From Lichenicola cladoniae (GTDB lineage Bacteria > Pseudomonadota > Alphaproteobacteria > Acetobacterales > Acetobacteraceae), in the NCBI RefSeq assembly GCF_013201075.1, contig NZ_CP053708.1, positions 2,857,501 through 2,921,500 of the forward strand: a DNA stretch of 64,000 bases, read 5' to 3'. Shown here piece after piece: positions 9,100 through 17,019 of this stretch. Below the pieces are notes generated by a model, which was not told where the DNA came from, searched no databases, and was given only the letters and a program-made list of their open reading frames with translations. Numbering within the stretch: the stretch's first letter is position 1; each line of letters starts with the position of its first letter. The position numbers and the translations under genes are program-made.

Positions 9100-10398
9100 T
9101 CAGTCGAGCGGCTGGCCAGCCGTTTCACGAAACATCAGCACCGCTGGGAGCGAGACCAGCGCGCCGAGAATGACGTAGTAAGTCACCGCAATAGCTTGAC
9201 CCGTCAGAGAGATAAGCCCGGTAGCGATGAAGGGTGCAAATCCACCAAAGACCATCGATGCAAGATTGTAGGCGGTATTGAGCCCGGTCAACCGCCGGCG
9301 AGTTGGAAACATCTCCACCAAGGCGGTGGTCATGCTGCCGATGAACAGGCCGCAGTTAGCGCTCAGGATGACTTGCACCGCAATTCCAAGGAATATGGAA
9401 TGCACATGCAGCATCAGCCAGACGAGCGGATACGACAATAGCAGAAATACTGAGCAGCTGAACAACAAAGCCGGCTTGCGCCCGATCCGGTCGGAGAGGA
9501 AGCCGGACCCCACGACTGCGATACCTGTGGCAATGGTGGCAAGTGCTGTTGACCATAAAGAAAGGCTTGGCGTCCAGCCAAGGTTTCTCTGCAAGAAGGT
9601 CGGGAAATAGGCGAGAAACACGTAGATCGAAACAGACTGCACCGCGACGAAACAGAACGCGAACATCATCGTGCGTATCGGCATCCGCGTTGCTGCAATG
9701 GATGCTGCTGACGCAGATGACTGGGATATCCTTAGAAAGACCGGGGTCTCGTCGATCCGCCGACGCGCGAGTAGGCCAAGCGGTCCGATCAGTGCGCCAA
9801 GCAGGAACGGCACACGCCAGCCCCAGCTTTCCATCGAGGCAGATCCCAGCAGGGTAGTGAGTGATGCGGCCACACCCGTGCCGACAAGCTGTCCGATGAA
9901 AATGCTGCCGGTATGGCAGCTACCGATCAAGCCGCGTTTTTCGGCCGGCGCCCATTCGACCAGGAACGATGCTGAACTCCCCCATTCCCCACCTGCGGAA
10001 AAGCCCTGAAATGCACGCGCCAGCACCAGGAGGGCCGGGGCTGCCAGGCCGATACTGGCGTAGCCTGGCAGCAGACCGATCGCTACGGTTCCGACGGCCA
10101 TCAACATAATCGTCAACAACAACGCCGGTTTTCGGCCCGCCCGGTCGCCGACGAAGCCGATCAGCACGCCACCGAGTGGCCTGGCTACGAAGCCGATACC
10201 GAACACTGCGAAGGTGGCCAGGAGTGCTACGGTGTCGGTCGACTTTGGAAAGAACTGCCGCCCGATGATTGGCGCGAGAAATGCATAGATGGTGAAATCA
10301 TACCATTCCAGCGCGTTCCCGAACACCGCCGCGGCGATGATCCGCAAGATCGAGCCCCTCGGGGTTGCCGATGCCGGCGTCGAACTCGTCATCGGCAA
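9100..10398 (-). CDS. MFS transporter, metabolite:H+ symporter (MHS) family
   Basis: About 432 residues with 12 predicted transmembrane helices. The start GNALEWYDFTIYAFLAPII and the loop motif GDRAGRKPALLL are hallmarks of the MHS subgroup (ProP, KgtP, ShiA, citrate carriers). The central RAFQGFSAGGEWGSSASFL is the conserved TM4/5 region. It is a proton-coupled importer of an organic acid or compatible solute; the substrate cannot be read. The chosen TTG start at 10398 has GAGGGG at ideal spacing (8 nt), better than the ATG six bases later. The decayed dehydrogenase lies immediately downstream. Confidence 0.92.
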   Translation of the reverse strand: MPMTSSTPASATPRGSILRIIAAAVFGNALEWYDFTIYAFLAPIIGRQFFPKSTDTVALLATFAVFGIGFVARPLGGVLIGFVGDRAGRKPALLLTIMLMAVGTVAIGLLPGYASIGLAAPALLVLARAFQGFSAGGEWGSSASFLVEWAPAEKRGLIGSCHTGSIFIGQLVGTGVAASLTTLLGSASMESWGWRVPFLLGALIGPLGLLARRRIDETPVFLRISQSSASAASIAATRMPIRTMMFAFCFVAVQSVSIYVFLAYFPTFLQRNLGWTPSLSLWSTALATIATGIAVVGSGFLSDRIGRKPALLFSCSVFLLLSYPLVWLMLHVHSIFLGIAVQVILSANCGLFIGSMTTALVEMFPTRRRLTGLNTAYNLASMVFGGFAPFIATGLISLTGQAIAVTYYVILGALVSLPAVLMFRETAGQPLD

Positions 10399-10787
10399 TC
10401 GGTCGACCCCTCAACGTCAGGTTCATGGCTGTTGACGCCCCATCAAACAGTCTGAGAAGCATTGTCACGTCGACAGACTAAGTTCAATAACCACTCGATC
10501 CAGCAAATCACCACGTCAGTGCGCTCTAGCTGAGCAATGGACAGCATGATGCCAACATGACCGTTCATTACGGAGCGTCGATTTCCAATGCTTCGTCAGT
10601 ATCGTCATCGGTTACATGTCTGTGTGTCATATACTATATAGACGTCCTTATACTTATCGTGGGCACAGCGAAGTGCCCACCAGCGGACCAGGCACTTCGC
10701 TGAGAGGTGGCCGGGCGACGAGCACCTAGCGAATTACTCGCCGTAGAGGGCCAAATTAACTTTAGGCAGTCGGTTCGTGAGGCCGCG
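10399..10787. other. Intergenic region with overlapping hairpins
   Basis: No gene is supported here. It contains the promoter region of the MHS transporter (minus strand) and, at 10659-10702, two overlapping inverted repeats listed next. Confidence 0.5.
10659..10702. terminator. Two mutually exclusive hairpins
   Basis: GTGGGCA (10659-10665) pairs with TGCCCAC (10674-10680). CAGCGAAGTGCC (10666-10677) pairs perfectly over 12 bp with GGCACTTCGCTG (10691-10702). The two stems share bases, so only one can form. They lie beyond the stop of the minus-strand gene at 10788 and may terminate it. No long T-run is present on either strand. Confidence 0.4.
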
Positions 10788-11177
10788 CTACCACATGACC
10801 CGCAGGTTGGCGCCGGTCTTTGGCGTCGCAGTAGCCAGGACCGAGTTTGTGCCATAAACCTGCTCGACCACCGGCTCCTCCTCGACGGCGAAACCTTCTT
10901 CTCGGAGAAGGCGAACCGTCTCGTCCACTTGGGCTCGTAAAGCCACAGCTGGGGAACACGGTTCGCCAACACCGATAACAAGATGATTCTGGCGCATCTC
11001 CGCGGCAGCCTTGAAGTGCTTCAAATGTGCGGACAACGAAGTTCGGGCTTTCGCCACCCCGGCGGAACGAAATTCGGCATCCTGCTGCTCTGACGTCAGC
11101 CCCGGTTTGCAGTGGGCGTGTCGCATGCTTTCAGTGGCTTTTTCGCTGATAGCCCGTGTTTGCGAAGCGGCGTTCAT
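10788..11177 (-). CDS. Hypothetical protein (129 aa)
   Basis: I do not recognise the family. The start at 11177 is well supported by AGGGGGA 6 nt upstream. The product is soluble and polar, with a helical middle (ARTSLSAHLKHFKAAAEMRQ) and a C-terminal alpha/beta part (QVDETVRLLREEGFAVEEEP). No signal peptide or catalytic motif is visible. It is a single gene followed by the paired hairpins. Confidence 0.65.
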   Translation of the reverse strand: MNAASQTRAISEKATESMRHAHCKPGLTSEQQDAEFRSAGVAKARTSLSAHLKHFKAAAEMRQNHLVIGVGEPCSPAVALRAQVDETVRLLREEGFAVEEEPVVEQVYGTNSVLATATPKTGANLRVMW

Positions 11178-11474
11178 GGCCAGTCCCCCTAATTTTATTA
11201 CCGACAGTGTCTGCCGGTGGGTAGCAAACTTCAAGCCGATAACCACGACCGGACGGCCTTAATGGCCGCGATTGGCCAGCCCTGCCGCTGCCCTTGGCGA
11301 TGTCCAGGGGGTGTTTCACTCGGCAACAGGTAGCTGCGCCTGCGTTGTCGGGAGTAACCGGTGCAGAGGCAGCCTCAGGTCCGCTTCTGCCATATGTCGC
11401 TCAAGAACGGACCGTCCGGTATCGGCCAGAACTCCGCGTTCACCGTAGATCTGAAGTTTCTATCGTTTTGTCTG

Positions 11475-11774
11475 ATGTCGTTACTCCCGACGGTTCACAA
11501 ACAGGCACTCAAGGAGCTGCTCATAACCAAGCTCGACCCCTTCACCGACGACGCGGCGTCGATGTCCATCGACAAGCTGACGATTGAGAACGATACGGAT
11601 CAGGTGACGCTCTATGGCAGCCTGGACATCACTCGCGATCAGGCAGGCTTGACCCATGCACGCCACATGAAGGCGCTGCTGGACCGGATCGTCGAGGTGC
11701 TCGAGGCGAAGCCGTTGCCTGCCGAAGCGGCGCCAGCATCGGCACCGAAGATCGTGAAGAACCCCTTCAGATGA
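11475..11774 (+). CDS. Hypothetical protein (99 aa)
   Basis: The family is unknown. Residues 1-75 form a compact alpha/beta sequence (HKQALKELLITKLDPFTDDA, DQVTLYGSLDITRDQAG, HMKALLDRIVEVLEA) followed by an alanine/proline tail ending VKNPFR. Composition is clearly coding-like. The frame is open to 11361, but the ATG at 11475 gives a sensible N-terminus; neither start has a strong ribosome site. It is the last host gene before the integrated element. Confidence 0.55.
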   Translation: MSLLPTVHKQALKELLITKLDPFTDDAASMSIDKLTIENDTDQVTLYGSLDITRDQAGLTHARHMKALLDRIVEVLEAKPLPAEAAPASAPKIVKNPFR

Positions 11775-12261
11775 TCTCACTGGCCGCTCTGGGCGTCGTG
11801 GCCGCCGCCCCTTAAGACGACGAGAACCTACAGCCCGAGGCAGCGGCAGTAGGGAGACCTTCTCTCAGAGGGCGGTAAATGGCCATCGCGGCGCAAATCA
11901 TGCGTGATCGGCCTGATATCGCCGCGGCGCATGCTCAACGGCCAAAGTGAGAAATGGAGCCTGAATCAGCCGAAACATCTCACTGGGGTAGCCGATGGGG
12001 TAGAAACTAAAAAGGACCGCTTAACCCGTTGACTTTACAAATACATTTGGCGGAGAGGGTGGGAGACCCCTTAACCGCTTGAAATCCAAGGCTTCCGGGC
12101 GTTGAACGCGCCGTCCTTCCCTCCCCTGCTACATCGGCACGCCACATCGCACAAGAGCCTGACCACGCCGCCGCACCGGCTCAACCAGTCCCTTGGATGT
12201 AATGACATTGAGGTTCGATCTGAGTAGGGTTTGGTTCCAGGGTCATTATCAAAGGTGAAGC
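11775..12261. other. Intergenic region spanning the left end of the integrated element
   Basis: No gene is supported. The left attachment repeat lies at 12047-12064. The sequence to its right belongs to the element and should hold the promoter for the gene starting at 12262. Confidence 0.5.
12047..12064. repeat. Left attachment site (copy of the tRNA-Ser 3' end)
   Basis: TTGGCGGAGAGGGTGGGA here is identical over 18 bp to 32102-32119, which is the 3' end (including CCA) of tRNA-Ser. Similarity stops abruptly after the 18 bases, so this is an attachment core rather than a tRNA gene. Confidence 0.88.
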
Positions 12262-12708
12262 ATGTCAACGCTGAGCTACGATGGAACGGCCCATCAGATA
12301 ACCTTCAAGGATCGTGGCGGACGCACGGTCGGCACCTGGACCGCCTATAACAACACGGACCGCCATGCCACGCTGAACTTCGTGCCCAGTGGAACCTACT
12401 CGTTCGCAGACACGCACAAGGGATACCCTCACAGGTCCGACCCGAATGGCCCATACGGATCGTTTGGCATCCTGCGGTTCAACGTGCCCGGTCATACGGG
12501 TGTAGGGGTTCACTCAGGCCGAGCCGCTGCGGTCTTTATGCCAGGTCCTCCCCATCAGACGATGGGCTGCATCCGCACCACCGATGAAGCTATGGGCAAG
12601 ATCACCGCGATCATCGGCTCCGACCCGCTGTCCACAATCGCCGTCACTCGAAACAGCGCGATGGTCGCCCAGCACGGTGTCCACATCGAGGCTCACCATG
12701 CACGCTAG
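12262..12708 (+). CDS. L,D-transpeptidase-fold peptidoglycan-targeting protein (Tlde1/DUF2778-like, putative toxin or lysin)
   Basis: The 148-residue protein has the YkuD-type active-site arrangement: H78 in GHTGVGVHSG, H84, and C103 in HQTMGCIRT, matching the HxG...[ST]xGC[IV]R pattern of L,D-transpeptidases and of the Tlde1 antibacterial effectors. The N-terminal half (LSYDGTAHQITFKDRGG) is a small beta domain typical of DUF2778. There is no signal peptide, so if it acts on peptidoglycan it must be exported by a secretion machine, released by lysis, or injected. GGTG lies just upstream of the ATG. The next gene overlaps it by 11 bp and encodes an exported protein, the layout expected for an effector with a periplasmic immunity protein. 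A role as a phage endolysin is the alternative. Confidence 0.75.
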   Translation: MSTLSYDGTAHQITFKDRGGRTVGTWTAYNNTDRHATLNFVPSGTYSFADTHKGYPHRSDPNGPYGSFGILRFNVPGHTGVGVHSGRAAAVFMPGPPHQTMGCIRTTDEAMGKITAIIGSDPLSTIAVTRNSAMVAQHGVHIEAHHAR

Positions 12709-13129
12709 AACAATTGTTGCCGGCCTGATGATGCTCATGGGTTCAGCACAGATGGGATGTGCGCAATCGAAGGCGTGCCCGCAAGGCAAAGCCGATGCAG
12801 CGGAGGGGCTGGCCGCCCAGCTTGCCGACTGGCATCAAGTTGCCTCCTACATGACGCGTTTTCATGCATGCGACGAGGGATCGATGCAGGAGGGCTCATC
12901 TGATTCGGTAGGGCGCATACTCGCTGATAGCTGGCAAACCCTACCACAGCTCGCCAATGAAATCGTTAAGGAGCCGAAGCTTCGAGGCTTCGTGCTGGCT
13001 CACATCAACGGCACCTTGGACACCGCTCAGATCCAGAAGATCCAGCACTATGCGACCACAGCTTGCCCGAAAACTGATGAATTGCTCTGCAAGCAGATCG
13101 CTGGTGCCGCACACGAGGCGCTAAACTGA
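12698..13129 (+). CDS. Exported small protein, putative immunity partner of the L,D-transpeptidase-fold protein
   Basis: This 143-residue product begins with a clear signal peptide (MHARTIVAGLMMLMGSAQMG) followed by CAQS, so it is periplasmic or possibly lipid-anchored, although the -3/-1 positions do not fit a lipobox well. The mature part is helical with paired cysteines (C after FHA, then ACP and LLC). Segments such as FHACDEGSMQEGSSDSV and FVLAHINGTLD resemble proteins found next to Tlde1-like toxins. Its ATG lies inside the end of the upstream gene (11-bp overlap), so translation is coupled. The immunity function is inferred from context and localisation. Confidence 0.7.
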   Translation: MHARTIVAGLMMLMGSAQMGCAQSKACPQGKADAAEGLAAQLADWHQVASYMTRFHACDEGSMQEGSSDSVGRILADSWQTLPQLANEIVKEPKLRGFVLAHINGTLDTAQIQKIQHYATTACPKTDELLCKQIAGAAHEALN

Positions 13130-13441
13130 CCTTGAACCGCAAAAAAGAGACTTTTAAACGCCCGACTAGTAGCGATCGGCGGGTGACTACCGACCTGTCG
13201 GGTCTGCAAACCTGACCCTGAATTCTTCTGTGAGCTACGTGACGAGGTGCGCCGCTTCAACGTGAGCAGAACAACATGCGCTCCCGTCCCTTGGCAACGT
13301 TCGACCGGATCAAGCGCCTGGAGCGTCGCCTACAGGAAGTCCAGGACGATTTCGAAAGCACCATCAAGGCCAGATCACGAGCCGGCCACGTAACTTCCAG
13401 ACGGAGATCAAGCGCCACGTGGAAGAGCTGCGACCGCACCC
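13130..13441. other. Intergenic region with a possible frameshifted coding remnant
   Basis: A short coiled-coil-like frame from 13276 (RIKRLERRLQEVQDDFEST) seems to continue in another frame to 13445 (NFQTEIKRHVEELRPHP), as if one small gene had suffered a frameshift. I cannot identify it. Confidence 0.25.
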
Positions 13442-13831
13442 CTAACGCAACGGCACATCAGCCATGTAACTCTGTGCAGTGCGCGGCAGATCAGCGCGAG
13501 TGGCAAAACGTAGCCGGGGACCGTAGATGTCAAAGGCAACGGCAGCTTTTACGAATGGCTTTGAAGCAACGCGCAGGATGACAATGGCGAGCTGGGCTCC
13601 GTCAGCAGTCAGTTCCCCTTTCTCGATCATACTGTCGAGATGACGGCAGACGGCTACAAATGCGTTGTAGCGCTTGCTCATTGAGGCAAAGCCAATACCC
13701 GGCATGGCTCGCCTGACTTCTTCCGCTGCCACTGCGGCGTCATCGTAGCTATTAAGATCAGGATGATTTTCATCATAGTCCGGGATCAGACGACGCATTC
13801 TCGCTGCGAACTTTGTCTTGGAAAGTATCAT
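13442..13831 (-). CDS. Hypothetical protein (129 aa)
   Basis: Unrecognised. The sequence is helical and soluble (SYDDAAVAAEEVRRAMPG, YNAFVAVCRHLDSMIEKG) with a C-terminal segment LRVASKPFVKAAVAFDIYGP. Coding-like composition and a clean frame support it; the ribosome site is weak. It may share a transcript with the minus-strand gene whose stop is at 13900. Confidence 0.55.
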   Translation of the reverse strand: MILSKTKFAARMRRLIPDYDENHPDLNSYDDAAVAAEEVRRAMPGIGFASMSKRYNAFVAVCRHLDSMIEKGELTADGAQLAIVILRVASKPFVKAAVAFDIYGPRLRFATRADLPRTAQSYMADVPLR

Positions 13832-13899
13832 GCCATTACCGTAACAACACTGATTTTTGATGCCAAGCCTAATCTAGGATGTTCGTTTTGGAAGGGCGC

Positions 13900-14253
13900 T
13901 TATCTAGCCATCCATCCACCGCCAGACCTACTATGGGCTTGCACGACTGCCTCCCGCGATATCTGCATGCCGCGTGGCTTTATGTGTCCGCACTCCAGGT
14001 TCGGGCAGACATGGGCCTTCTGGGCTTCCTTCCAGAGCATGATGGACGATGGGAAAGTGCACTGGCAAAGCGGGAAACCGAGATCTTTGGCCAGGAGCGC
14101 ATTGCTCTTGCGTAGGGCCACCTCAGCATCCTCGATCTTGCCCTCGATCTCTGCCTTTTTCTCTCCCTTTGGCAGCAATCCTCCTGCTGCCTTTAGAAGA
14201 GCCACCGCATCTCTGCCGGTGCTGAGCCAAGCCGGAATATCTGAAAACTCCAT
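13900..14253 (-). CDS. Conserved hypothetical protein with C-terminal zinc-ribbon-like cysteines (117 aa)
   Basis: It starts MEFSDIPAWLSTGRDAVALL with a perfect GGAGG site 6 nt upstream. A coiled-coil segment (KGEKKAEIEGKIEDAEVALR) is followed by PLCQCTFPSSIMLWKEAQ and HVCPNLECGH, i.e. a CxC...CxxxxC arrangement suggesting a metal-binding knuckle. Similar small proteins occur widely in phages and mobile islands, but I know of no established function. Confidence 0.75.
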   Translation of the reverse strand: MEFSDIPAWLSTGRDAVALLKAAGGLLPKGEKKAEIEGKIEDAEVALRKSNALLAKDLGFPLCQCTFPSSIMLWKEAQKAHVCPNLECGHIKPRGMQISREAVVQAHSRSGGGWMAR

Positions 14254-14265
14254 ATCTTTCCTCCT

Positions 14266-14487
14266 ATGACCGATCCCGACTACTATATATGCCAATCCGG
14301 ATTCGTTTTTCCACTACATCTTGTTCAACGGCTCGCACTCCTCTTAACGACCGTTCGCCCTCGATCACCAGGCTTCCCTTGCGCCAAGGTGATCACCGCA
14401 GGCGGAACGATCATCGATCAGCCCTCCAGCGCCGCCGCTATCGAAATCAGAGCCATCCTCGCCGAGATCGAAGGACTCCTTGCATGA
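14266..14487 (+). pseudogene. Possible ParA-type partition ATPase remnant (C-terminal piece)
   Basis: The frame ends with ITAGGTIIDQPSSAAAIEIR and AILAEIEGLLA, which resembles the end of ParA/ParF ATPases. Its stop overlaps the start of a ParG-like gene (ATGA), the usual parA-parG arrangement. The Walker motifs and the whole N-terminal ATPase core are missing and the sequence upstream is not coding-like, so it is at best a leftover. Confidence is low because the matching stretch is short. Confidence 0.3.
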
Positions 14488-14741
14488 CCCGCTTCCCCAA
14501 GCCGAACCGCCAGCACGACGATGACGCAGCAGACAGGTTCGTGAAGGGCATCGCAGCACCGGCTCCAGCTCCAGCTCCAGCTCCAGCAGCTAAGCCCGAC
14601 CTCTCACGGCCCACGGTAGACATCCCGACCGAGCTGCACCGCCAGTTCAAGGCGCGTTGTGCCACCGATGGAACCACCATGGGCGAGGTAGTCGCCAAGA
14701 TCATGCAGAGCTGGCTCACGGACGCGCAGACCAAAAGCTAG
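14484..14741 (+). CDS. ParG-like ribbon-helix-helix protein (85 aa)
   Basis: An unstructured N-terminus with a proline-alanine run (AAPAPAPAPAPAAK) precedes a ribbon-helix-helix core: TVDIPTELHRQFKARCATDG then TTMGEVVAKIMQSWL. This is the layout of ParG/CopG-type centromere-binding or repressor proteins. Translation is coupled to the frame just upstream (ATGA overlap). With no complete ParA nearby it may act only as a transcription regulator, or as a passive relic of a plasmid-like ancestor. Confidence 0.6.
   Translation: MTRFPKPNRQHDDDAADRFVKGIAAPAPAPAPAPAAKPDLSRPTVDIPTELHRQFKARCATDGTTMGEVVAKIMQSWLTDAQTKS
14562..14585 (+). repeat. Hexanucleotide microsatellite (GCTCCA x4)
   Basis: Four tandem GCTCCA units encode the Pro-Ala stretch of the ParG-like protein. 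Unit gain or loss would keep the frame and only change linker length. Confidence 0.85.
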
Positions 14742-14922
14742 ACCACCGTCTCAATCGGAACGAGCAAGTTAGTTCGCTTGTCCAAAGGGTTGTCAGATTG
14801 ACAACCGAATTACGCTAAAAAGTTATGGTTTTTATTTGCGCTGGAAAACGAGTCTGTTTTAACGTTCCGATTAGAGGATTGGGGTTCACCGACCAAAGAT
14901 CACCCCGCTCCCTTGTTAAAGG

Positions 14923-15036
14923 CTACAAATGGTGCAGGAGCACTGAGGCCGCGACGACCGCGTTCAGTGCTCCTGTTGCCGCCCGAATAAGGGAAGCAAC
15001 TTCGCCAAGAGTAACCTTCGGTCTTGCCTTAGACAT
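14923..15036 (-). CDS. Small hydrophobic-tailed protein (37 aa)
   Basis: A short frame starts at ATG 15036 with a perfect GGAGG 6 nt upstream. It encodes a basic N-terminus (MSKARPKVTLGEVASLIR) and a hydrophobic C-terminus (GALNAVVAASVLLHHL) that could be a single membrane helix. Ribosome site and composition are the only evidence. Small phage-type membrane proteins have this look, but no function can be assigned. Confidence 0.4.
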   Translation of the reverse strand: MSKARPKVTLGEVASLIRAATGALNAVVAASVLLHHL

Positions 15037-15618
15037 GGCAAACCTCCGGCTTTTAGATTCCCGTGTCATAAAACCCGAGCAGACTAGCTAGTGGGTCGAG
15101 AATCAATTGCGACTGCCTAATAAAAGGGTATCGCTGCGCAAGCGCGCGATTCAACTAAAATTACAGAAGTGGCGTGCACAACCTCTGGAAGTGCGCCCTT
15201 TGAACACACCATCCATTATGCCGGGATCATTAGCTTTTATGGCACCTATGCCGGCCCCATAAGGCTGAGGACGTCGCTGTCGGTGTCCATGCGCGTCAGC
15301 AATGTCCCCTCGATCTCCACTCGACCGGTATTCTCCCGGAGACCCTTCAGCACCCGATCAGGCCGAATAGCATCCCGACGACCTACACGACGATGCTCTC
15401 AGGGATGGCTGCAACACCGCTCAAAGGCGCCTATAGAGCGTGCTCGACCTCGTGCATGACGATAGGAAGCACCTGGAGCTGGTGACTGGCCAAGTGTCGG
15501 GAGGCAGGCAAAATCCTAACCACACAACCAGGTGCTACAAGCCTGCAATTCATCCAATCTCAGACCAGACAATAGTATATAATAGGCGAATCATACAATC
15601 CGAAAAGCATAAACTGCC
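15037..15618. other. Intergenic region upstream of the HTH protein
   Basis: No convincing gene. A TATAAT at 15578-15583, about 36 bp before the next ATG, is a plausible -10 box for the gene at 15619; I see no clear -35. Confidence 0.4.
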
Positions 15619-16305
15619 ATGGCACGCCGCTACACCAAGCTGACTAAAGACGAGTGGTCCTGCATTATTGATCGATATGCATCCGGCGTCACCACAATAC
15701 CGGAACTTAGCGCACGTTACAGCGTCTCGACCAGCTCGATTGCCCAGAAGGTGCGTGCGGCAGGCAAAGTCCGCACAGCATCCTTCAAGCCCGGTGCTGG
15801 TATCGCTGCCGCCGCTGCTGCCGTCGCCGGCATCAAGCTCGCCCCGGAGCCGCCGATCGGCGCCGGCAAGCCCACCACGGCAGAGACGGAGGCCCGCATC
15901 ATAGCCACCAACGCGGCGGCTCTCAGCGGCGCACTCATGATCCAGAGGATGCTCCAGGCCAGTCTTGCGGTGATGACCCTGCCGACCACCCCGCATGACG
16001 TAGCAGCCACCGTGCGGATGCTCGATCAGGCGGCGACCGTGGCAGAGCGCGTGAACAAGATCAGGCGCACAGTATTGAGAATGGACCGCGAGAACAGCCA
16101 GTCCGATGCCATCCTGCCCGAGCTGCCGATCCGTGACATGACCACCCTGGAAACCAAGTCGTTGCGCCTTGAGCAGGCGCTGTTCGACCTGAACCCGCTT
16201 GCTGACCCTGACCACCTGGACGACCCCGACCAGCAGCTTGACCAGCCCGACGATGAAGCCGAGCCGGATCACATCGAAGGGTTCGACCTGGATCTCGCAG
16301 CCTAG
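15619..16305 (+). CDS. HTH-domain protein, possibly small-terminase or regulator-like (228 aa)
   Basis: Residues 1-55 form a homeodomain-like helix-turn-helix (TKLTKDEWSCIIDRYASG, TTIPELSARYSVSTSSIAQK) as in transposase or phage small-terminase DNA-binding domains. Residues 60-160 are alanine-rich and helical, and the tail is very acidic (DPDHLDDPDQQLDQPDDEAE). The order, N-terminal HTH then helical oligomerisation region then acidic tail, would fit a phage packaging small subunit, but there is no large terminase in the element. A DNA-binding regulator is equally possible. Confidence 0.6.
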   Translation: MARRYTKLTKDEWSCIIDRYASGVTTIPELSARYSVSTSSIAQKVRAAGKVRTASFKPGAGIAAAAAAVAGIKLAPEPPIGAGKPTTAETEARIIATNAAALSGALMIQRMLQASLAVMTLPTTPHDVAATVRMLDQAATVAERVNKIRRTVLRMDRENSQSDAILPELPIRDMTTLETKSLRLEQALFDLNPLADPDHLDDPDQQLDQPDDEAEPDHIEGFDLDLAA

Positions 16306-16456
16306 ACGTGCATGTTTCCGTCTCATTTGGGTATACGCATTCGATGCGTCCCGGCGAGACAGTCCTCCCAGGGTTTACCTGTCTCGTTAGGGATTCCAAC
16401 GATAAGTCGGGAAGCTATTAAGGATGGTCCCAACCCAAACGAGACGGAACCGCTTG

Positions 16457-16900
16457 ATGGTCAGCGTCTGCGGCTACGCCCGCATCAGCGCTAGCAACCA
16501 GGACCTAACCATCCTACGCGACGCCCTCATGCCGGCCGGTTGCTCCATCATTCGCGAGGATAAAACGTCGGGCACCAGCGCCACTGAGTGGACCAAGCTG
16601 CGAACCCTCCTAAACTTCATCCGCAAGGGTGACAGCCTCTCCATAACATGCGCCAACCGTCTAGCCGCTCTATCGGGGACCTCCAGGTCATCATCACGGG
16701 CGCTAAAGGCTAGGGGCGCCAATCTACGATGCACGGAATAGCCTGTGGAAACCAAAACGGTGGCAGGTAAGGCATCCATCCCGCCCAATCGAGGGGGCGC
16801 TTCTCTGTCCTTCCTGGATCTACACAGAACGAAACTAAGTCGAGCGACTGTGGACCAGGCTAAGGAACGGCGTGCGGTTGTCACACAATGTGGGAAGACC
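16457..16900 (+). pseudogene. Decayed serine recombinase (resolvase family)
   Basis: The N-terminal catalytic domain is recognisable (VCGYARISASNQDLTILRDA, then FIRKGDSLSITCANRLAAL) and keeps the nucleophile-region serine. The frame hits TAG at 16739-16741 where relatives have a glutamine codon (RCTE-stop-PVETKTVAGKA). Further downstream, sequence related to the rest of the domain continues with frameshifts until about 16900, and the DNA-binding domain is gone. It is a dead relative of Tn3/Hin-type resolvases. Confidence 0.7.
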
Positions 16901-17019
16901 GCGCGTTACTTCATGGGCGTCCTCCGTCTTTCTGCCGCACGAAACTAGATCGAACGTTGACAGGCCCGAGATAAACCGGTCGTAATATACCTCACTAAAC
17001 GTCAGCCAGTGTAAAGATC

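Noticed and set aside
12047-12064. A second (truncated) tRNA gene
   Set aside because: Only the last 18 bases match tRNA-Ser and the T-arm and the rest are missing, so it is an attachment duplicate.
12262-13129. Ordinary phage endolysin/spanin pair
   Set aside because: Not excluded, but the transpeptidase fold, the active-site pattern and the absence of a holin make an effector/immunity pair the better reading.
14825-15091. 88-codon plus-strand frame
   Set aside because: Composition is not protein-like, there is no ribosome site, and it overlaps the better-supported 37-residue gene on the other strand.
15169-15643. Short plus-strand frames before the HTH gene
   Set aside because: Low-quality translations (Arg/Ser/Thr-rich) and no ribosome sites.
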